Positions 24,793 to 34,058 of a stretch of 64,000 bases of DNA are shown here, one piece after another. Each line of letters opens with the position of its first letter. The stretch's first letter is position 1. Source of the stretch: Clostridium_AD sp036569345. GTDB lineage: Bacteria > Bacillota > Clostridia > Clostridiales > Clostridiaceae. Below the pieces are notes generated by a model that was not told the origin of the DNA, searched no databases, and saw only the letters and a program-made list of their open reading frames with translations. Made by a program: the position numbers and the translations under genes. The stretch spans positions 6,339 through 70,338 of the forward strand of contig NZ_DATCQT010000142.1 in NCBI RefSeq assembly GCF_036569345.1, in the 5' to 3' direction.

Positions 24793-25021
24793 TTATATAA
24801 CTGCTGATTCAATAATTGAAAATGTATTTTTTTCATAATCAATTTCAGCTAGGCGCCATATGGAAGACAAATTTTAGGTTCTGTATGACCAAAATTCATA
24901 TTATACAAGATTGGTAAATTTTCTTTATTAAATTCTTTCATAACTTTATAAATTACTTCTTTGTATTTAATATAATTTTCTTCATCCTCAGGTTTTTCCC
25001 AGATGATGCCATTAATGCACA
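24793..25021 (-). pseudogene. 3' remnant of an S66 LD-carboxypeptidase (MccF-like) gene
   Basis: The minus strand encodes NGIIWEKPEDEENYIKYKEV, then LPILYNMNFGHTEPKICLPYG, which is the C-terminal signature of peptidase S66 with its catalytic His in FGH. The frame then hits TAG, but a one-base shift restores AEIDYEKNTFSIIESAVI and a stop. The fragment begins directly after the YnfA stop codon; about 240 N-terminal residues are missing. Confidence 0.75.
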
Positions 25022-25024
25022 CCT

Positions 25025-25360
25025 CTATCCTCTTGGATAATACATAATTATTAAAACCCCAATAAGCGAAATAGCTCCTCCGATTAAGTCAAACTTATCT
25101 GGAAGAACATTATCTATTTTCCATCCCCATAAAAGTGATAGAACGATAAATATTCCACCATATGTTGCATATACCCGTCCAAAATTAGCACTTGGTGGTT
25201 GTAGTGTTGGTACTACTCCATAAACAATTAAACACATAGCTCCAGCTAACCCGTACAAAATGCTTTTACCATCTCTTAACCATTGCCATACAAGATATCC
25301 TCCACCTATTTCAAATATTCCTGCTAATACAAAATAAAATATTGATTTAAGTATTTCCAT
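25025..25360 (-). CDS. YnfA family (UPF0060) small membrane protein
   Basis: This 111-residue protein has four hydrophobic segments and the family signatures FEIGGGYLVWQW (near residue 16), YGGIFIVLSLLWGW (near 67) and a C-terminal YYPRG. YnfA proteins are SMR-like transporters linked to drug efflux in some enteric bacteria. It is followed at once by a decayed peptidase gene and preceded by the DUF445 pair at 30 bp, so it may share their transcript. Confidence 0.88.
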   Translation of the reverse strand: MEILKSIFYFVLAGIFEIGGGYLVWQWLRDGKSILYGLAGAMCLIVYGVVPTLQPPSANFGRVYATYGGIFIVLSLLWGWKIDNVLPDKFDLIGGAISLIGVLIIMYYPRG

Positions 25361-25389
25361 AAAATTATCTTTTTCCCTTCAAATAAGTT

Positions 25390-26769
25390 TTAAAATTTAA
25401 GATTGAATATATTGGGTAATATTAAATTATAAATTAAATGAGTTACAGCAAAAACGGTCCCACCAAATAATGCACCTACTATACAACCATTTATACGAAT
25501 TCCATGAAGATCATTTCCAGCCTTCTGTTTTATAAAATTATTTAAAGATTTGTCATCCATATTATTTAATACTTGTTTAACTATATGCCCTAGATGATCA
25601 TACTTTGATTCTATAATTTTAAAAACAGATCTCTTAATAAACTGATCTATATTTTTTTTGTTAACGTTGTTGGTTTTAAACTCATTCCAATATTTTTTTA
25701 ACTGAATTTTTATCAATGTAACAACCGATATAATATCTTCTTTGCTAAGTGTTTTTCTTTCAACTTTATTACATTCCTCCAAAGTAGTATTGCATAAAAA
25801 AACTTCTTTTTCAGTAATGATTTTTATGAAATCTTTAATTATGACATTTAAATCATCCTGTATTGAAATTTCTTTAAGTATCTTTATCTTCCAATTTTCA
25901 ATATCACTTCTAACCTCATTATCTGTATGCACTTTTTCAAATAACTGTGTAATGTTTTCAATTATTTTACAACGTAACAAATCATTTTCATTTTTTAAAC
26001 TTAAAAGAAGTTTATTGATTTGTTCTAAAAGTGATATTGTAATATCAGAAGTATTAATTGCATTTACTGATTTTAAAATACTAATAATCTTTTCCATGAC
26101 AAGACTATTAGCTTCTTTTTTTATAATATCATCTACAAATTTTTCTAATATTTTCTTTGTACTATCGCGATTTACATATTCAATTATGCTTTTTATAATT
26201 ATATTAAATGTTCGTTTAAATTCCTCACTTTGTATACCATATGAAATACCTTTATTTATATAAACTGATATATCTATTAATTCGATTTTTTGTTTTAATT
26301 TAGTCTCCAAAAATTCAGCAAATTTTAAGGTATCTACACTCTCTATCCTTTCTATGAAATAATCTATTAGTACTTCATATAATTCACTTCTGGTGTTTAT
26401 ATTCAAATCAATAAAGTCAATTAAAGCATCAATTATATTAATCTCTTCAATTTTACCTCTCAATACCTTTTCACTTAACAACTCATTTTGAACTACATAA
26501 GCTACAGCATTTACTATACTCTCTCTGTTCTTAGATATTATAGCAGTGTGCGATGCAATTATTGGTATTTTCCTTACCAAAAATGGTTCTTCAAATAATG
26601 CAGTTATAGCGAACCAATCCGCAATAGAGCCGACTAGTGCTGCTTCAATAATAAAACTCAACACTTCAAGCCATTCATTATTCCCGAAATTCATTTTTGT
26701 GAGAGTGATTATAATAATTAATATTATTAAGATAACAACTGATAAATCCGCTATTCTTTTATTCCTCAT
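25390..26769 (-). CDS. DUF445 family membrane protein (second of a pair)
   Basis: This 459-residue protein begins with two hydrophobic segments around GSIADWFAITALFEEP (near 50-66), continues with about 330 mostly helical residues, and closes with GNDLHGIRINGCIVGALFGG and a last TM segment. This layout defines DUF445 (YheB/UPF0754-like), a family of unknown function, linked in B. subtilis to spores through YheB. The ATG at 26769 has GGAG 7 nt upstream and follows the stop of the first DUF445 gene (TAGTGATG), so the two are coupled. Confidence 0.85.
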   Translation of the reverse strand: MRNKRIADLSVVILIILIIIITLTKMNFGNNEWLEVLSFIIEAALVGSIADWFAITALFEEPFLVRKIPIIASHTAIISKNRESIVNAVAYVVQNELLSEKVLRGKIEEINIIDALIDFIDLNINTRSELYEVLIDYFIERIESVDTLKFAEFLETKLKQKIELIDISVYINKGISYGIQSEEFKRTFNIIIKSIIEYVNRDSTKKILEKFVDDIIKKEANSLVMEKIISILKSVNAINTSDITISLLEQINKLLLSLKNENDLLRCKIIENITQLFEKVHTDNEVRSDIENWKIKILKEISIQDDLNVIIKDFIKIITEKEVFLCNTTLEECNKVERKTLSKEDIISVVTLIKIQLKKYWNEFKTNNVNKKNIDQFIKRSVFKIIESKYDHLGHIVKQVLNNMDDKSLNNFIKQKAGNDLHGIRINGCIVGALFGGTVFAVTHLIYNLILPNIFNLKF

Positions 26770-26771
26770 CA

Positions 26772-28061
26772 CTATACTCCTATACTATACTTGATAATAA
26801 ATATTATAATACCAACTATACCACCTACAAGAGAACCATTAATACGTATCAACTGTAAGTCATTTCCAACATTTAACTCTATTAGTTCAACTAGCATAGT
26901 ATCTGTGTATTTACTAAGATTTTCTTTAACAATTTTGCCGACATTTTTATGTTCATCATCAATTAGTTTATATATTATATTTTTAAGAAACACATCCACT
27001 TTTCTCTGGGCAACAAAATCTCCATCTAAATCATTCATCCAATTTTTTATAATAAGAAAAATATTATCACATAATGTCTCATTTTTAACTATTTTATTAA
27101 TTGCAGTTTCAACTATCATATTAATGCATTCCTCAATCTTAATGTTTTTAAACAACTCAATTTTCCACTTCTCAACTTTAAATTTAAAATCATTATCATT
27201 TTTAAGTTCATTCAGTTTATCATAAGTCCACTGCTTTAGTATTAACCTATTTTTATTATCACAATTTTTCACACTACTTAGAAATTTCTCGATTTTCTTT
27301 TGAGTCTCAATTGCTAAATTATTATTACTACCCTTAAATCCATCAATTATTTTTTTCCTTTTACTACTACCCTCATAAGATGAACGTGACTTATCAATAA
27401 AATTAATAAGTATATTTTTGAAATCATCAGTTTGAGAAAACAATATTAATTCATCTAGGATAAAATTATAAACTTTATCCTCATACTCAGTTATTAAACA
27501 AATTTCTATAAGTTTAATAATTAATTTATGCAAATCAATTATTTTCAAATTACTTATTATTAAATCAGAAATATTTTTTTTAAGCTCATTGTTGTTTATT
27601 TTATTTAAATTTTCTTCAATCATTAATCTAATTGCCGTCTTTATATTTTCAATTTCACTATTATTTTTTACTAGTTTAATAAGAAGTTTTGAAGTATCGT
27701 ATTTTCCAAGTAATTTCTTAAAGATTTCCTTAGTCAATAACTCCTCACTTACCATATTAGAAAGACCATCAAAAATTTTCTGTTTATTTTTAGGGATAGT
27801 CCTCTTTAGTAATTTGTTAATACCCCACCAATCAGCAAAACCGCCAATCATAGAAGCGCAACTTCCACTATACACAAGTCCCCCTAAGAAAGTATTATGA
27901 AACGGATAACTAACTACATAAATGCTAGAAGCTAATATTAAAATTAATGTTGCCTTATGACGATTCACTTTAATAAACCTACTTTCCTTACATGATTTTT
28001 TTTTATCACGGTTGTTCCTATTTATACTTTCAATTTGTATTCTTGTGTTAACCTCTACCAA
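26772..28061 (-). CDS. DUF445 family membrane protein (first of a pair)
   Basis: This 429-residue protein has the same plan as its neighbour: an N-terminal basic segment, a TM pair with GGFADWWGINKLL (near 75-87), a long helical middle, and GNDLQLIRINGSLVGGIVG plus a TM segment at the end. The best start visible is a TTG at 28061 without a clear Shine-Dalgarno site, so the exact N-terminus is uncertain. The pair probably forms a complex at the membrane. The function is unknown. Confidence 0.83.
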   Translation of the reverse strand: MVEVNTRIQIESINRNNRDKKKSCKESRFIKVNRHKATLILILASSIYVVSYPFHNTFLGGLVYSGSCASMIGGFADWWGINKLLKRTIPKNKQKIFDGLSNMVSEELLTKEIFKKLLGKYDTSKLLIKLVKNNSEIENIKTAIRLMIEENLNKINNNELKKNISDLIISNLKIIDLHKLIIKLIEICLITEYEDKVYNFILDELILFSQTDDFKNILINFIDKSRSSYEGSSKRKKIIDGFKGSNNNLAIETQKKIEKFLSSVKNCDNKNRLILKQWTYDKLNELKNDNDFKFKVEKWKIELFKNIKIEECINMIVETAINKIVKNETLCDNIFLIIKNWMNDLDGDFVAQRKVDVFLKNIIYKLIDDEHKNVGKIVKENLSKYTDTMLVELIELNVGNDLQLIRINGSLVGGIVGIIIFIIKYSIGV

Positions 28062-28207
28062 AACCCATAGGAATAATATTTAAGAGTGATGGCTTCAACA
28101 TTCATTGTAAATCAACAAACACCTTTTTTCAATATAACTTTAGCCTTCTCTACAATGTTGGTATTTATTATTATAAAACGTGATTTAAATTGCGGTGGGC
28201 GGTTTGC

Positions 28208-29497
28208 TTAAAAACCTAATATTTTAATTAGAGCCTGGAATAACAACACCATAGTTAATGCTATTAAAATAACTATAGTAATCCAACCAACCCAGTTTTT
28301 GAATTTATTGTTTATATATATACCCATAAGGTCTTTTTTGTTTACCATTAACATCATACAGATTAAAACCACCGGTAGAAGCATTCCATTAATTACTTGT
28401 GATCCAAGAGAAATCTGAAGTAATGGTGCACCTGGAATGAGAATAATTGCGGCACCTATAATTATTATTGCTGTAAATAGTCCGTAAAATTCTGGGGCTT
28501 CCTTCATTGTTTTATCAATACCGGCTTCAAACCCAAAGGCTTCGCAAATGTAAAATGCAGTTGCCAATGGAAGAATTGTTGCCGAGAATACTGAAGCTAC
28601 CAAGAGACCGAAGGCAAAGATACTTGAAGCTAAATCTCCAGCTAAGGGTTTTAATGCCATTGCCGCGTCTTTAGCTTCATTTATAGTAATACCCTGTTTA
28701 TTTAAAGTTGCAGCGCAAGCTACAATAATAAAGAAAGCTACAACCACCGTTACGGTACATCCAAGGATAACATCCATAAGTTCATATTTATACTCAGAGA
28801 TTTTAATACCTTTTTCTATTACAGAGGACTGCATATAAAATTGCATCCAAGGAGCAATAGTAGTACCGATTAACCCAATTACAGTACTAATCCAAGCAGC
28901 ATCTATGCCTTCTCCATTAGCACCGTTGAATGATGGTATAGGATTAATTAACGAAGTTCCAATCTGATGCCAATCTGGATGAGCAAGAATGGCAGAAAAT
29001 ACATAGGAAAGTAAAAATACACTAAACACTAAGAAAATCTTTTCAACAGACCTATAGGTTCCTTTTACAACAAGTAGCCATACTAAAACTACTGCAATTG
29101 GAACTGTAATATATTTTGAAAGATCAAATACTTGCAAACTTCCTGCAATACCCGCAAATTCAGTGGCTGTATTACCTATATCTGCTACTAATAGTCCTAG
29201 AAATATAAAGAAAGTTATCTTTACACCAAAATTTTCTCTAATTAAATCAGCTAAGCCCTTTTGAGTTACAATACCCATTCTTGCATTCATTTCTTGTACT
29301 ACGAGTAATGCAATGAAGCAGGGAATCAATGTCCAAAGCAAAAGGTATCCATAGTGAGCTCCGGCTACAGAGTAAGCTGAAATACCACCGGCATCATTAT
29401 CTACGCTTCCAGTTATTAAGCCAGGACCTACCACTGATAGAAACACCATGAGACCAACCATCCAAGGCTTTTTATTTGAATTCGTTTTTTCATTCAT
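28208..29497 (-). CDS. Nramp-related transporter, probable Mg2+ importer (NRMT type)
   Basis: This is a 429-residue Nramp-fold transporter with 11 predicted helices. The metal-site motifs differ from Mn/Fe Nramps: helix 1 has SVDNDAGGI (residues 31-39) where DPGN is usual, and helix 6 has TTIAPWMQF (near 211) where MPH is usual. Loss of the Met is a trait of the Nramp-related magnesium transporters. The gene follows a MgtE-N/CBS gene by 16 bp, and the pair lies behind an M-box Mg2+ riboswitch, which supports Mg2+ import. Start: ATG after AAGGAGG. Confidence 0.85.
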   Translation of the reverse strand: MNEKTNSNKKPWMVGLMVFLSVVGPGLITGSVDNDAGGISAYSVAGAHYGYLLLWTLIPCFIALLVVQEMNARMGIVTQKGLADLIRENFGVKITFFIFLGLLVADIGNTATEFAGIAGSLQVFDLSKYITVPIAVVLVWLLVVKGTYRSVEKIFLVFSVFLLSYVFSAILAHPDWHQIGTSLINPIPSFNGANGEGIDAAWISTVIGLIGTTIAPWMQFYMQSSVIEKGIKISEYKYELMDVILGCTVTVVVAFFIIVACAATLNKQGITINEAKDAAMALKPLAGDLASSIFAFGLLVASVFSATILPLATAFYICEAFGFEAGIDKTMKEAPEFYGLFTAIIIIGAAIILIPGAPLLQISLGSQVINGMLLPVVLICMMLMVNKKDLMGIYINNKFKNWVGWITIVILIALTMVLLFQALIKILGF

Positions 29498-29513
29498 TCT
29501 AAATCCTCCTTAT

Positions 29514-30740
29514 TTAACTAATCTTTCTCTTGTTTTTAAGTAATTCATAAATAATATCATTTATTATAACATTGCCCAGTAACTTCATTTCATTATCTGT
29601 AACAGGAATAGCTACAAGATTGTATTTCGAAACATTTTTTATCAAATCATTGATACTATCTGTATCAAACATTGATTTGAATTTTTTCTTCATAATATCA
29701 CCTATTTTGCTAGTTGGCTCAGAAATGATTAGATCCCTTAGGGAAAGTGTTCCTATTAATTTATCATTTTCATCCACTACATAAAGGCTGAATAATTCAT
29801 CTTCTTCAGGTTTTAGCTTCCTTAGACTTTCAATTGCACCATTTATAGTTTCATTGTTTTTAAAAGATACAAAATCCGTGCTCATAAGACTACCAACTGC
29901 TTTAGGATCATATCCTAACAATTCTCTAATTTCGTCTGAAGCTTCTTTTTCCATGCTATTAAGTAGTTCTTCCACTTTTTCTTCATCCATACCATCAAGA
30001 ATATCTGCAGCTTCATCCGCAGGCATTTCTTCTAAGACATCTGCAGCTTTATCTGCGGATAGACTTTCAATGAAACTAACTTGTGCATCTTCTTCCATTT
30101 GTTCTAAAACATCTGCAGCAGTTGCATTGTCTAGTGATGAAAAAATAGTAAGACCAGTTTTCGCATCAAAATCTTCAATAATATCAGCTAAGTCAGAGGG
30201 GTGAAGAATAGATAGAGAATCATAGGTTTTCGATAAAACAATATTTTCATTAGAAGTTACAACAGCCTCTACATCATTCCATAACATAAGCTTAGCAGAA
30301 ACCTTAAGACCCAATATCTTAAGTGGTTTAGCTATTCCAATTCTTCTTAGAAGACCATCTATGCCAATGTCAACAGCAACTACATAAGCTCCTTTTTCTA
30401 AATATGATAGTGAAATATCATTTACACGAACTACTTTTCTCCCATTAACATCTATAATCTGTTGATCTAAAATATTCTTTCTTAAAAACAATATATTGGT
30501 TGAAGTATATTCTTCAATTTTGTTACAGACTAAAATATATTGTCCCTTTTGTTTTGTAATTGAAAAATGTTTGAAATTGTAGTCTTTAATTCCATTATTA
30601 GTTTTTACTTTTGCAATAGTGACATGAGGGCTTTTTAATTCATTTATAACACCAAGATCAATTAATTTTCCAATAACTTTCAAATCAGATGTATAAACTT
30701 TATTTCCTAAAATTCTACTTAAATAAAAGTTGTTTTTCAT
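29514..30740 (-). CDS. Soluble MgtE-N/CBS-domain protein, copy 1
   Basis: This 408-residue protein has an N-terminal PRC-barrel-like region (about 1-160), a MgtE N-domain made of helical repeats (DVLEQMEEDAQVSFIESL, AADVLEEMPADEAADIL and so on, about 185-270) and two CBS domains (about 275-400). It lacks the membrane channel of MgtE, so it is probably a Mg2+-sensing regulatory subunit. It is cotranscribed with the Nramp-type gene behind an M-box. It is nearly identical to the protein at 40589. Start: ATG with GGAGGG upstream. Confidence 0.88.
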   Translation of the reverse strand: MKNNFYLSRILGNKVYTSDLKVIGKLIDLGVINELKSPHVTIAKVKTNNGIKDYNFKHFSITKQKGQYILVCNKIEEYTSTNILFLRKNILDQQIIDVNGRKVVRVNDISLSYLEKGAYVVAVDIGIDGLLRRIGIAKPLKILGLKVSAKLMLWNDVEAVVTSNENIVLSKTYDSLSILHPSDLADIIEDFDAKTGLTIFSSLDNATAADVLEQMEEDAQVSFIESLSADKAADVLEEMPADEAADILDGMDEEKVEELLNSMEKEASDEIRELLGYDPKAVGSLMSTDFVSFKNNETINGAIESLRKLKPEEDELFSLYVVDENDKLIGTLSLRDLIISEPTSKIGDIMKKKFKSMFDTDSINDLIKNVSKYNLVAIPVTDNEMKLLGNVIINDIIYELLKNKRKIS

Positions 30741-30783
30741 ATTATATCCCTCCATTTCTATACTATTTATGCCCAATTTCAAT

Positions 30784-30815
30784 AAAAAAATCTCTCCACA
30801 ACGAAGTGAAGAGAT
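30784..30815 (-). terminator. M-box expression-platform terminator, copy 1
   Basis: ATCTCTCCAC (30790-30799) and GTGAAGAGAT (30806-30815) pair with one mismatch and are followed on the minus strand by seven T. High Mg2+ would favour this stem. Confidence 0.8.
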
Positions 30816-30848
30816 TAAAGTGCATAATAAATAAAAGCGCTAAAAAAA

Positions 30849-31010
30849 CAGCTCATCTCCACTCGTTGAGTTTTAGCACTGTACAGCTTAGAGATTTGAT
30901 ACTCAGCTACATTAAGTAAAACCTTAATCCGGTAATACCTGCTGACCCATTGGCGTCTCTCGACATTTCTGGGCAGTAGCGTGTGTCTTATACAGTAACC
31001 TCACCTAACA
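30849..31010 (-). ncRNA. M-box (ykoK) Mg2+ riboswitch, copy 1
   Basis: The minus strand carries the conserved M-box blocks in order: GTTAGGTGAGG, GACACACGCTACTGCCCAG, AAATGTCGAGAGACGCCAA, GGGTCAGCAGGTAT and CTAAAACTCAACGAG. It precedes the MgtE-N/CBS and Nramp-type genes and is followed by an intrinsic terminator. In this class Mg2+ binding causes premature termination, so the operon should be on when Mg2+ is low. Confidence 0.95.
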
Positions 31011-31055
31011 AGAATATTAAATTATAATTTAAAATAATATTTTTCTTACATCATC

Positions 31056-31084
31056 ATACTATGCGTCATATCCAATATTGTCAA
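31056..31084 (-). promoter_or_regulatory. Promoter of the M-box operon, copy 1
   Basis: TTGACA (31084-31079) and TAGTAT (31061-31056) on the minus strand, spaced by 17 bp. The same spacing and sequence occur before the second M-box. Confidence 0.7.
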
Positions 31085-31124
31085 TGGTTATATATTCTAT
31101 TAAGAATAATTCTAAGTAAATTTC

Positions 31125-31221
31125 ATTATCAATTGATAATTATTTTTACCAAATATTATCATTAAAAGTGTTGGTTTTAAACAACAATTGCATTATAATA
31201 GTAATATTGATTATTATCAAT
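31125..31221 (+). promoter_or_regulatory. CDF promoter with two metalloregulator-like palindromes
   Basis: ATTATCAATTGATAAT (31125-31140) is a perfect palindrome, and ATTGATTATTATCAAT (31206-31221) shares its ATTGAT/ATCAAT half-sites. Between them lie TTGGTT (31171) and TATAAT (31194) with a 17-bp spacer. This layout suggests control by a metal-responsive repressor such as a Fur- or MntR-type protein, not encoded in the window. Confidence 0.5.
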
Positions 31222-31250
31222 TAATAAAATTTTGAAAGGAATGAATAAAA

Positions 31251-32114
31251 ATGAACAAGCAAAAAGCCGCAGCATTATCTATCTTTTCAAATACTGCGTT
31301 AATATTTTTTAAAGTTATAGTTGGAATTTTAATGGGCTCAGTTAGTGTTATTTCTGAAGCAATCCATTCTTCTATAGATCTTTTGGCAAGCATTATTGCT
31401 TTTTTCTCCATTAAGATAGCCTCGAAAGCTGAGGATAATGGTCACCCCTTTGGACATGGTAAATATGAAAATGTATCTGGTTTCGTTGAAGCTTTATTGA
31501 TTTTACTTGCTGCCGCTATAATAGTCTATCAAGCCGTAAAAAGAATATTTGAAGGCGGAACTGTGGAGAATGTAGGTGCTGGTATATTGGTTATGCTTTT
31601 AGCTGCTGTAGTTAACTTCTTTATTTCAATGATACTATTAAAAACAGCCAAGAAGACAGATTCGATTGCTCTAGAGGCAGATGCTATGCATCTTCTAACC
31701 GATGTATATACCTCCATCGGAGTGCTTATTGGGCTTGTATTATTGAAAATAACAAAAATACCAATTATTGATCCAATTACTGCTATACTTGTCGCAGTAC
31801 TAATAGTTAAGACATCTATAGGCTTAATCAAAAAGTCTTTAAATGACTTAGTTGATTGTAAGCTCCCAGATGATGATATTTCAAAGATATTAAGTATTCT
31901 TGACTCTCATTTAGAGATCACTAGATATCATAGCTTAAGAACTAGGAAAAGTGGCTCCACACGAGAAATAGATGTACAAGTCCATGTTGGAGAAAACGCC
32001 ACACTAGTTGATGCCCATATACTCTCGGATAAAATTGAAGATGAAATAAAAAATATTTTCCCTGGCGAGTCCTATGTAATGATTCATTTAGAGCCAGAAA
32101 TCTCTATTAAGTAA
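31251..32114 (+). CDS. Cation diffusion facilitator (FieF/MamM-like) exporter
   Basis: This is a 287-residue CDF antiporter with six helices and a cytoplasmic C-terminal domain. Metal-site helices are recognisable in TM2 (SEAIHSSIDLLAS, near 36-48) and TM5 (EADAMHLLTDVY, near 142-153), and HPFGHGKYEN follows TM2. The TM5 motif D-x3-H-x3-D lies in the Fe/Zn/Mn range. It exports divalent metal ions in exchange for protons. It has its own promoter with palindromes and lies divergently from the M-box operon. The exact metal is not fixed by sequence. Confidence 0.9.
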   Translation: MNKQKAAALSIFSNTALIFFKVIVGILMGSVSVISEAIHSSIDLLASIIAFFSIKIASKAEDNGHPFGHGKYENVSGFVEALLILLAAAIIVYQAVKRIFEGGTVENVGAGILVMLLAAVVNFFISMILLKTAKKTDSIALEADAMHLLTDVYTSIGVLIGLVLLKITKIPIIDPITAILVAVLIVKTSIGLIKKSLNDLVDCKLPDDDISKILSILDSHLEITRYHSLRTRKSGSTREIDVQVHVGENATLVDAHILSDKIEDEIKNIFPGESYVMIHLEPEISIK

Positions 32115-32200
32115 TATTTGAATACTTTATTGCATTAGAAGCTTCTTTTATATTTTTATTAAATAATTTTTTTCAATAAAAATTGATTAAAATATACAAG

Positions 32201-32236
32201 GATGGTGTTATTAGTTAAAAACTAATAACACTATCT
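32201..32236. terminator. Hairpin after the CDF gene
   Basis: GGTGTTATTAGTT and AACTAATAACACTATC pair around AAA (about 32204-32235). The T-run is weak. It probably ends the CDF transcript. Confidence 0.5.
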
Positions 32237-32298
32237 ATAATCTCCTAATGTAAAATTGTTTTGTAATTATGTTACACTCGATATTTAATGATTTTTAA

Positions 32299-32742
32299 TC
32301 AGGTTGTATAATAGCGTGCTGTGGGATTGTAAAAGCAATGACTAACAACACTAACTTGAAAGGAACCACTACCATTAAACGGGAATTCATATGGACAACC
32401 TGGTAGAAAAGGATTAAAATACCATAAAGATTCACCTGTTGTATATAATCTATTGCCAGCTATCGCCCAGTCAGCAATATCATAATGTATCTGCTCTGGT
32501 GGACTTGCCCAAATGGTTTGTGGATTAGCCACGCCAGCAAGTACAGAAGTTGCACAATCAAATTGTCCTGCTTGAAATATAATTTTTCTTATATCGCCTT
32601 CACCTGTCCTAAGATACTCACCAGCTGCTACGTTTACTCTGTTCATAATTACAGAAGCAACAGCTTTCATTCCGTTTTCGCCTTCTCCACCAGCTTCACA
32701 CTTTATTAGTCTAGCTAATAACTCTCTAACGCTATAAGCCAT
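32299..32742 (-). CDS. SleB/CwlJ-type cell wall hydrolase
   Basis: This 147-residue protein is a stand-alone Hydrolase_2 domain with no signal peptide, like CwlJ. It has LLARLIKCEAGGEGENGMKAV (the catalytic Glu region, near 8-28), VIMNRV and WYFNP with the following Cys-rich tail. Such enzymes hydrolyse the spore cortex during germination or act on peptidoglycan. It lies near other spore genes but has its own promoter region. Start: ATG after AAGGAGATGAAT. Confidence 0.87.
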   Translation of the reverse strand: MAYSVRELLARLIKCEAGGEGENGMKAVASVIMNRVNVAAGEYLRTGEGDIRKIIFQAGQFDCATSVLAGVANPQTIWASPPEQIHYDIADWAIAGNRLYTTGESLWYFNPFLPGCPYEFPFNGSGSFQVSVVSHCFYNPTARYYTT

Positions 32743-32880
32743 AAATATTCATCTCCTTAAATCACTTTACAGTATTATTATATTCATGATGTGAAGATAT
32801 GTTAGCATTACTAGGTCTGTTTTGTTGTAAATCTGATAAATCATTTAAATATTTGTTTTAGTTAGGTTAATTGCTTTTAA

Positions 32881-33246
32881 CTATCTTGTTAGTTCATCCC
32901 AATTTTCAATAATTTCATTTAATTCTATGAGTGCACTTGCTTTATCCTCGCCAGCTATCGACCCTTTAAGCCTAGCAACGTTTAAACTTATATTATACAT
33001 TTCATCTCGCTCAACGCTAAATTGAATACGGGGCATAATCTTTTTCCATGCTAAATCAATATTAGCGACATCTTGCTGGAGCATATCCCATTTTTCAACT
33101 TTTGCATGTTCTATAGAAAGCTTTGCATAAGCAACTACATTTTCTGAAGGGTTCAGAGGTCTTTTAAAATAATTGCCACCTAACATTAATAATATAAAGG
33201 CAGTTAATGTAACTATTGGTATAGCATATGTTAAAAATTTTTTCAT
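32881..33246 (-). CDS. DUF4363 family protein
   Basis: This 121-residue protein has an N-terminal membrane anchor (about 4-22) followed by helical sequence. DUF4363 genes commonly follow DUF421 genes in Clostridia and Bacilli, as here (17 bp apart), and the two products probably act together at the membrane. No enzymatic motif is visible. Confidence 0.75.
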   Translation of the reverse strand: MKKFLTYAIPIVTLTAFILLMLGGNYFKRPLNPSENVVAYAKLSIEHAKVEKWDMLQQDVANIDLAWKKIMPRIQFSVERDEMYNISLNVARLKGSIAGEDKASALIELNEIIENWDELTR

Positions 33247-33263
33247 AAGTTTAAATTACTCCT

Positions 33264-33971
33264 TTATATTTTTTTGTTTTGTTTTATATGATCTTTATAA
33301 AGATCTATATGTAAGCCACTTTTTGCATTATATATTGCTAAAAAGACCTCAGAAGCATCATTAATACCTCTCTTTTTTAAGTTATTCATTATCCATCTTT
33401 CATTTCTATTAATGTTAACTAAATTTTCTTGCACTATAGATCCGTCATAGATTATTTCAACATCAATACTAGCAACTGATGTTTTAATATTTAAATCCTT
33501 CGGCGTTACTGGCTCACATTCAGGCTTTTTCAAAATGGACAATTTACCATCCTTCTCTAGTACTGCATAAGCTACATCCGCCAAGTCAAAAATGTCTTTA
33601 TCTCTTAACTGCGCTAGAAGATCTCCTATTGTATAACGAAATTTTTTCATAGATTCCTCAAGTATCTTTCCATCTGTAATAACAATTGTGGGTTCCCCAT
33701 CTAAGAATTTTTCAGCAGTCTTTGATTTAAGGGTAATTAATTGCAGAATAAAACATAATACAGCCCATGTAATTAATCCTACCCAATGTGGCCATGCTCT
33801 ACTAGTTAAATCCGTAGTTAAAGATGATGCTGTTGAGCCTATAGTTATACCAACTACATAATCGAAAAAAGTTAACTGACTAACCTGCTGCTTTCCTAGA
33901 ATACGAGTAAATATTAATAAGGTAAAAAATCCAATTATTCCTCTCACTAATACCATTAGACCTTCATTCAC
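33264..33971 (-). CDS. DUF421 (YetF/YcaP) membrane protein
   Basis: This 235-residue protein has three N-terminal helices (about 5-80), including RILGKQQVSQLTFFDYVVGI, and a cytoplasmic YetF domain with KFRYTIGDLLAQLRDKDIF. DUF421 proteins occur with spoVA-like genes and DUF1657 in spores; a fused DUF421-DUF1657 protein (2Duf) raises spore resistance. The GTG at 33971 has GGAG 9 nt upstream; an ATG at 33980 sits too close to the site. It lies divergently from the spoVA remnant. Confidence 0.85.
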   Translation of the reverse strand: MNEGLMVLVRGIIGFFTLLIFTRILGKQQVSQLTFFDYVVGITIGSTASSLTTDLTSRAWPHWVGLITWAVLCFILQLITLKSKTAEKFLDGEPTIVITDGKILEESMKKFRYTIGDLLAQLRDKDIFDLADVAYAVLEKDGKLSILKKPECEPVTPKDLNIKTSVASIDVEIIYDGSIVQENLVNINRNERWIMNNLKKRGINDASEVFLAIYNAKSGLHIDLYKDHIKQNKKI

Positions 33972-34058
33972 TATTACCATCTCCTATCAATGCTATTTTA
34001 TCCAAATTCGTTATTTATATGTTATAACCACTACAAATTTATGTGAAAATTATAAATT

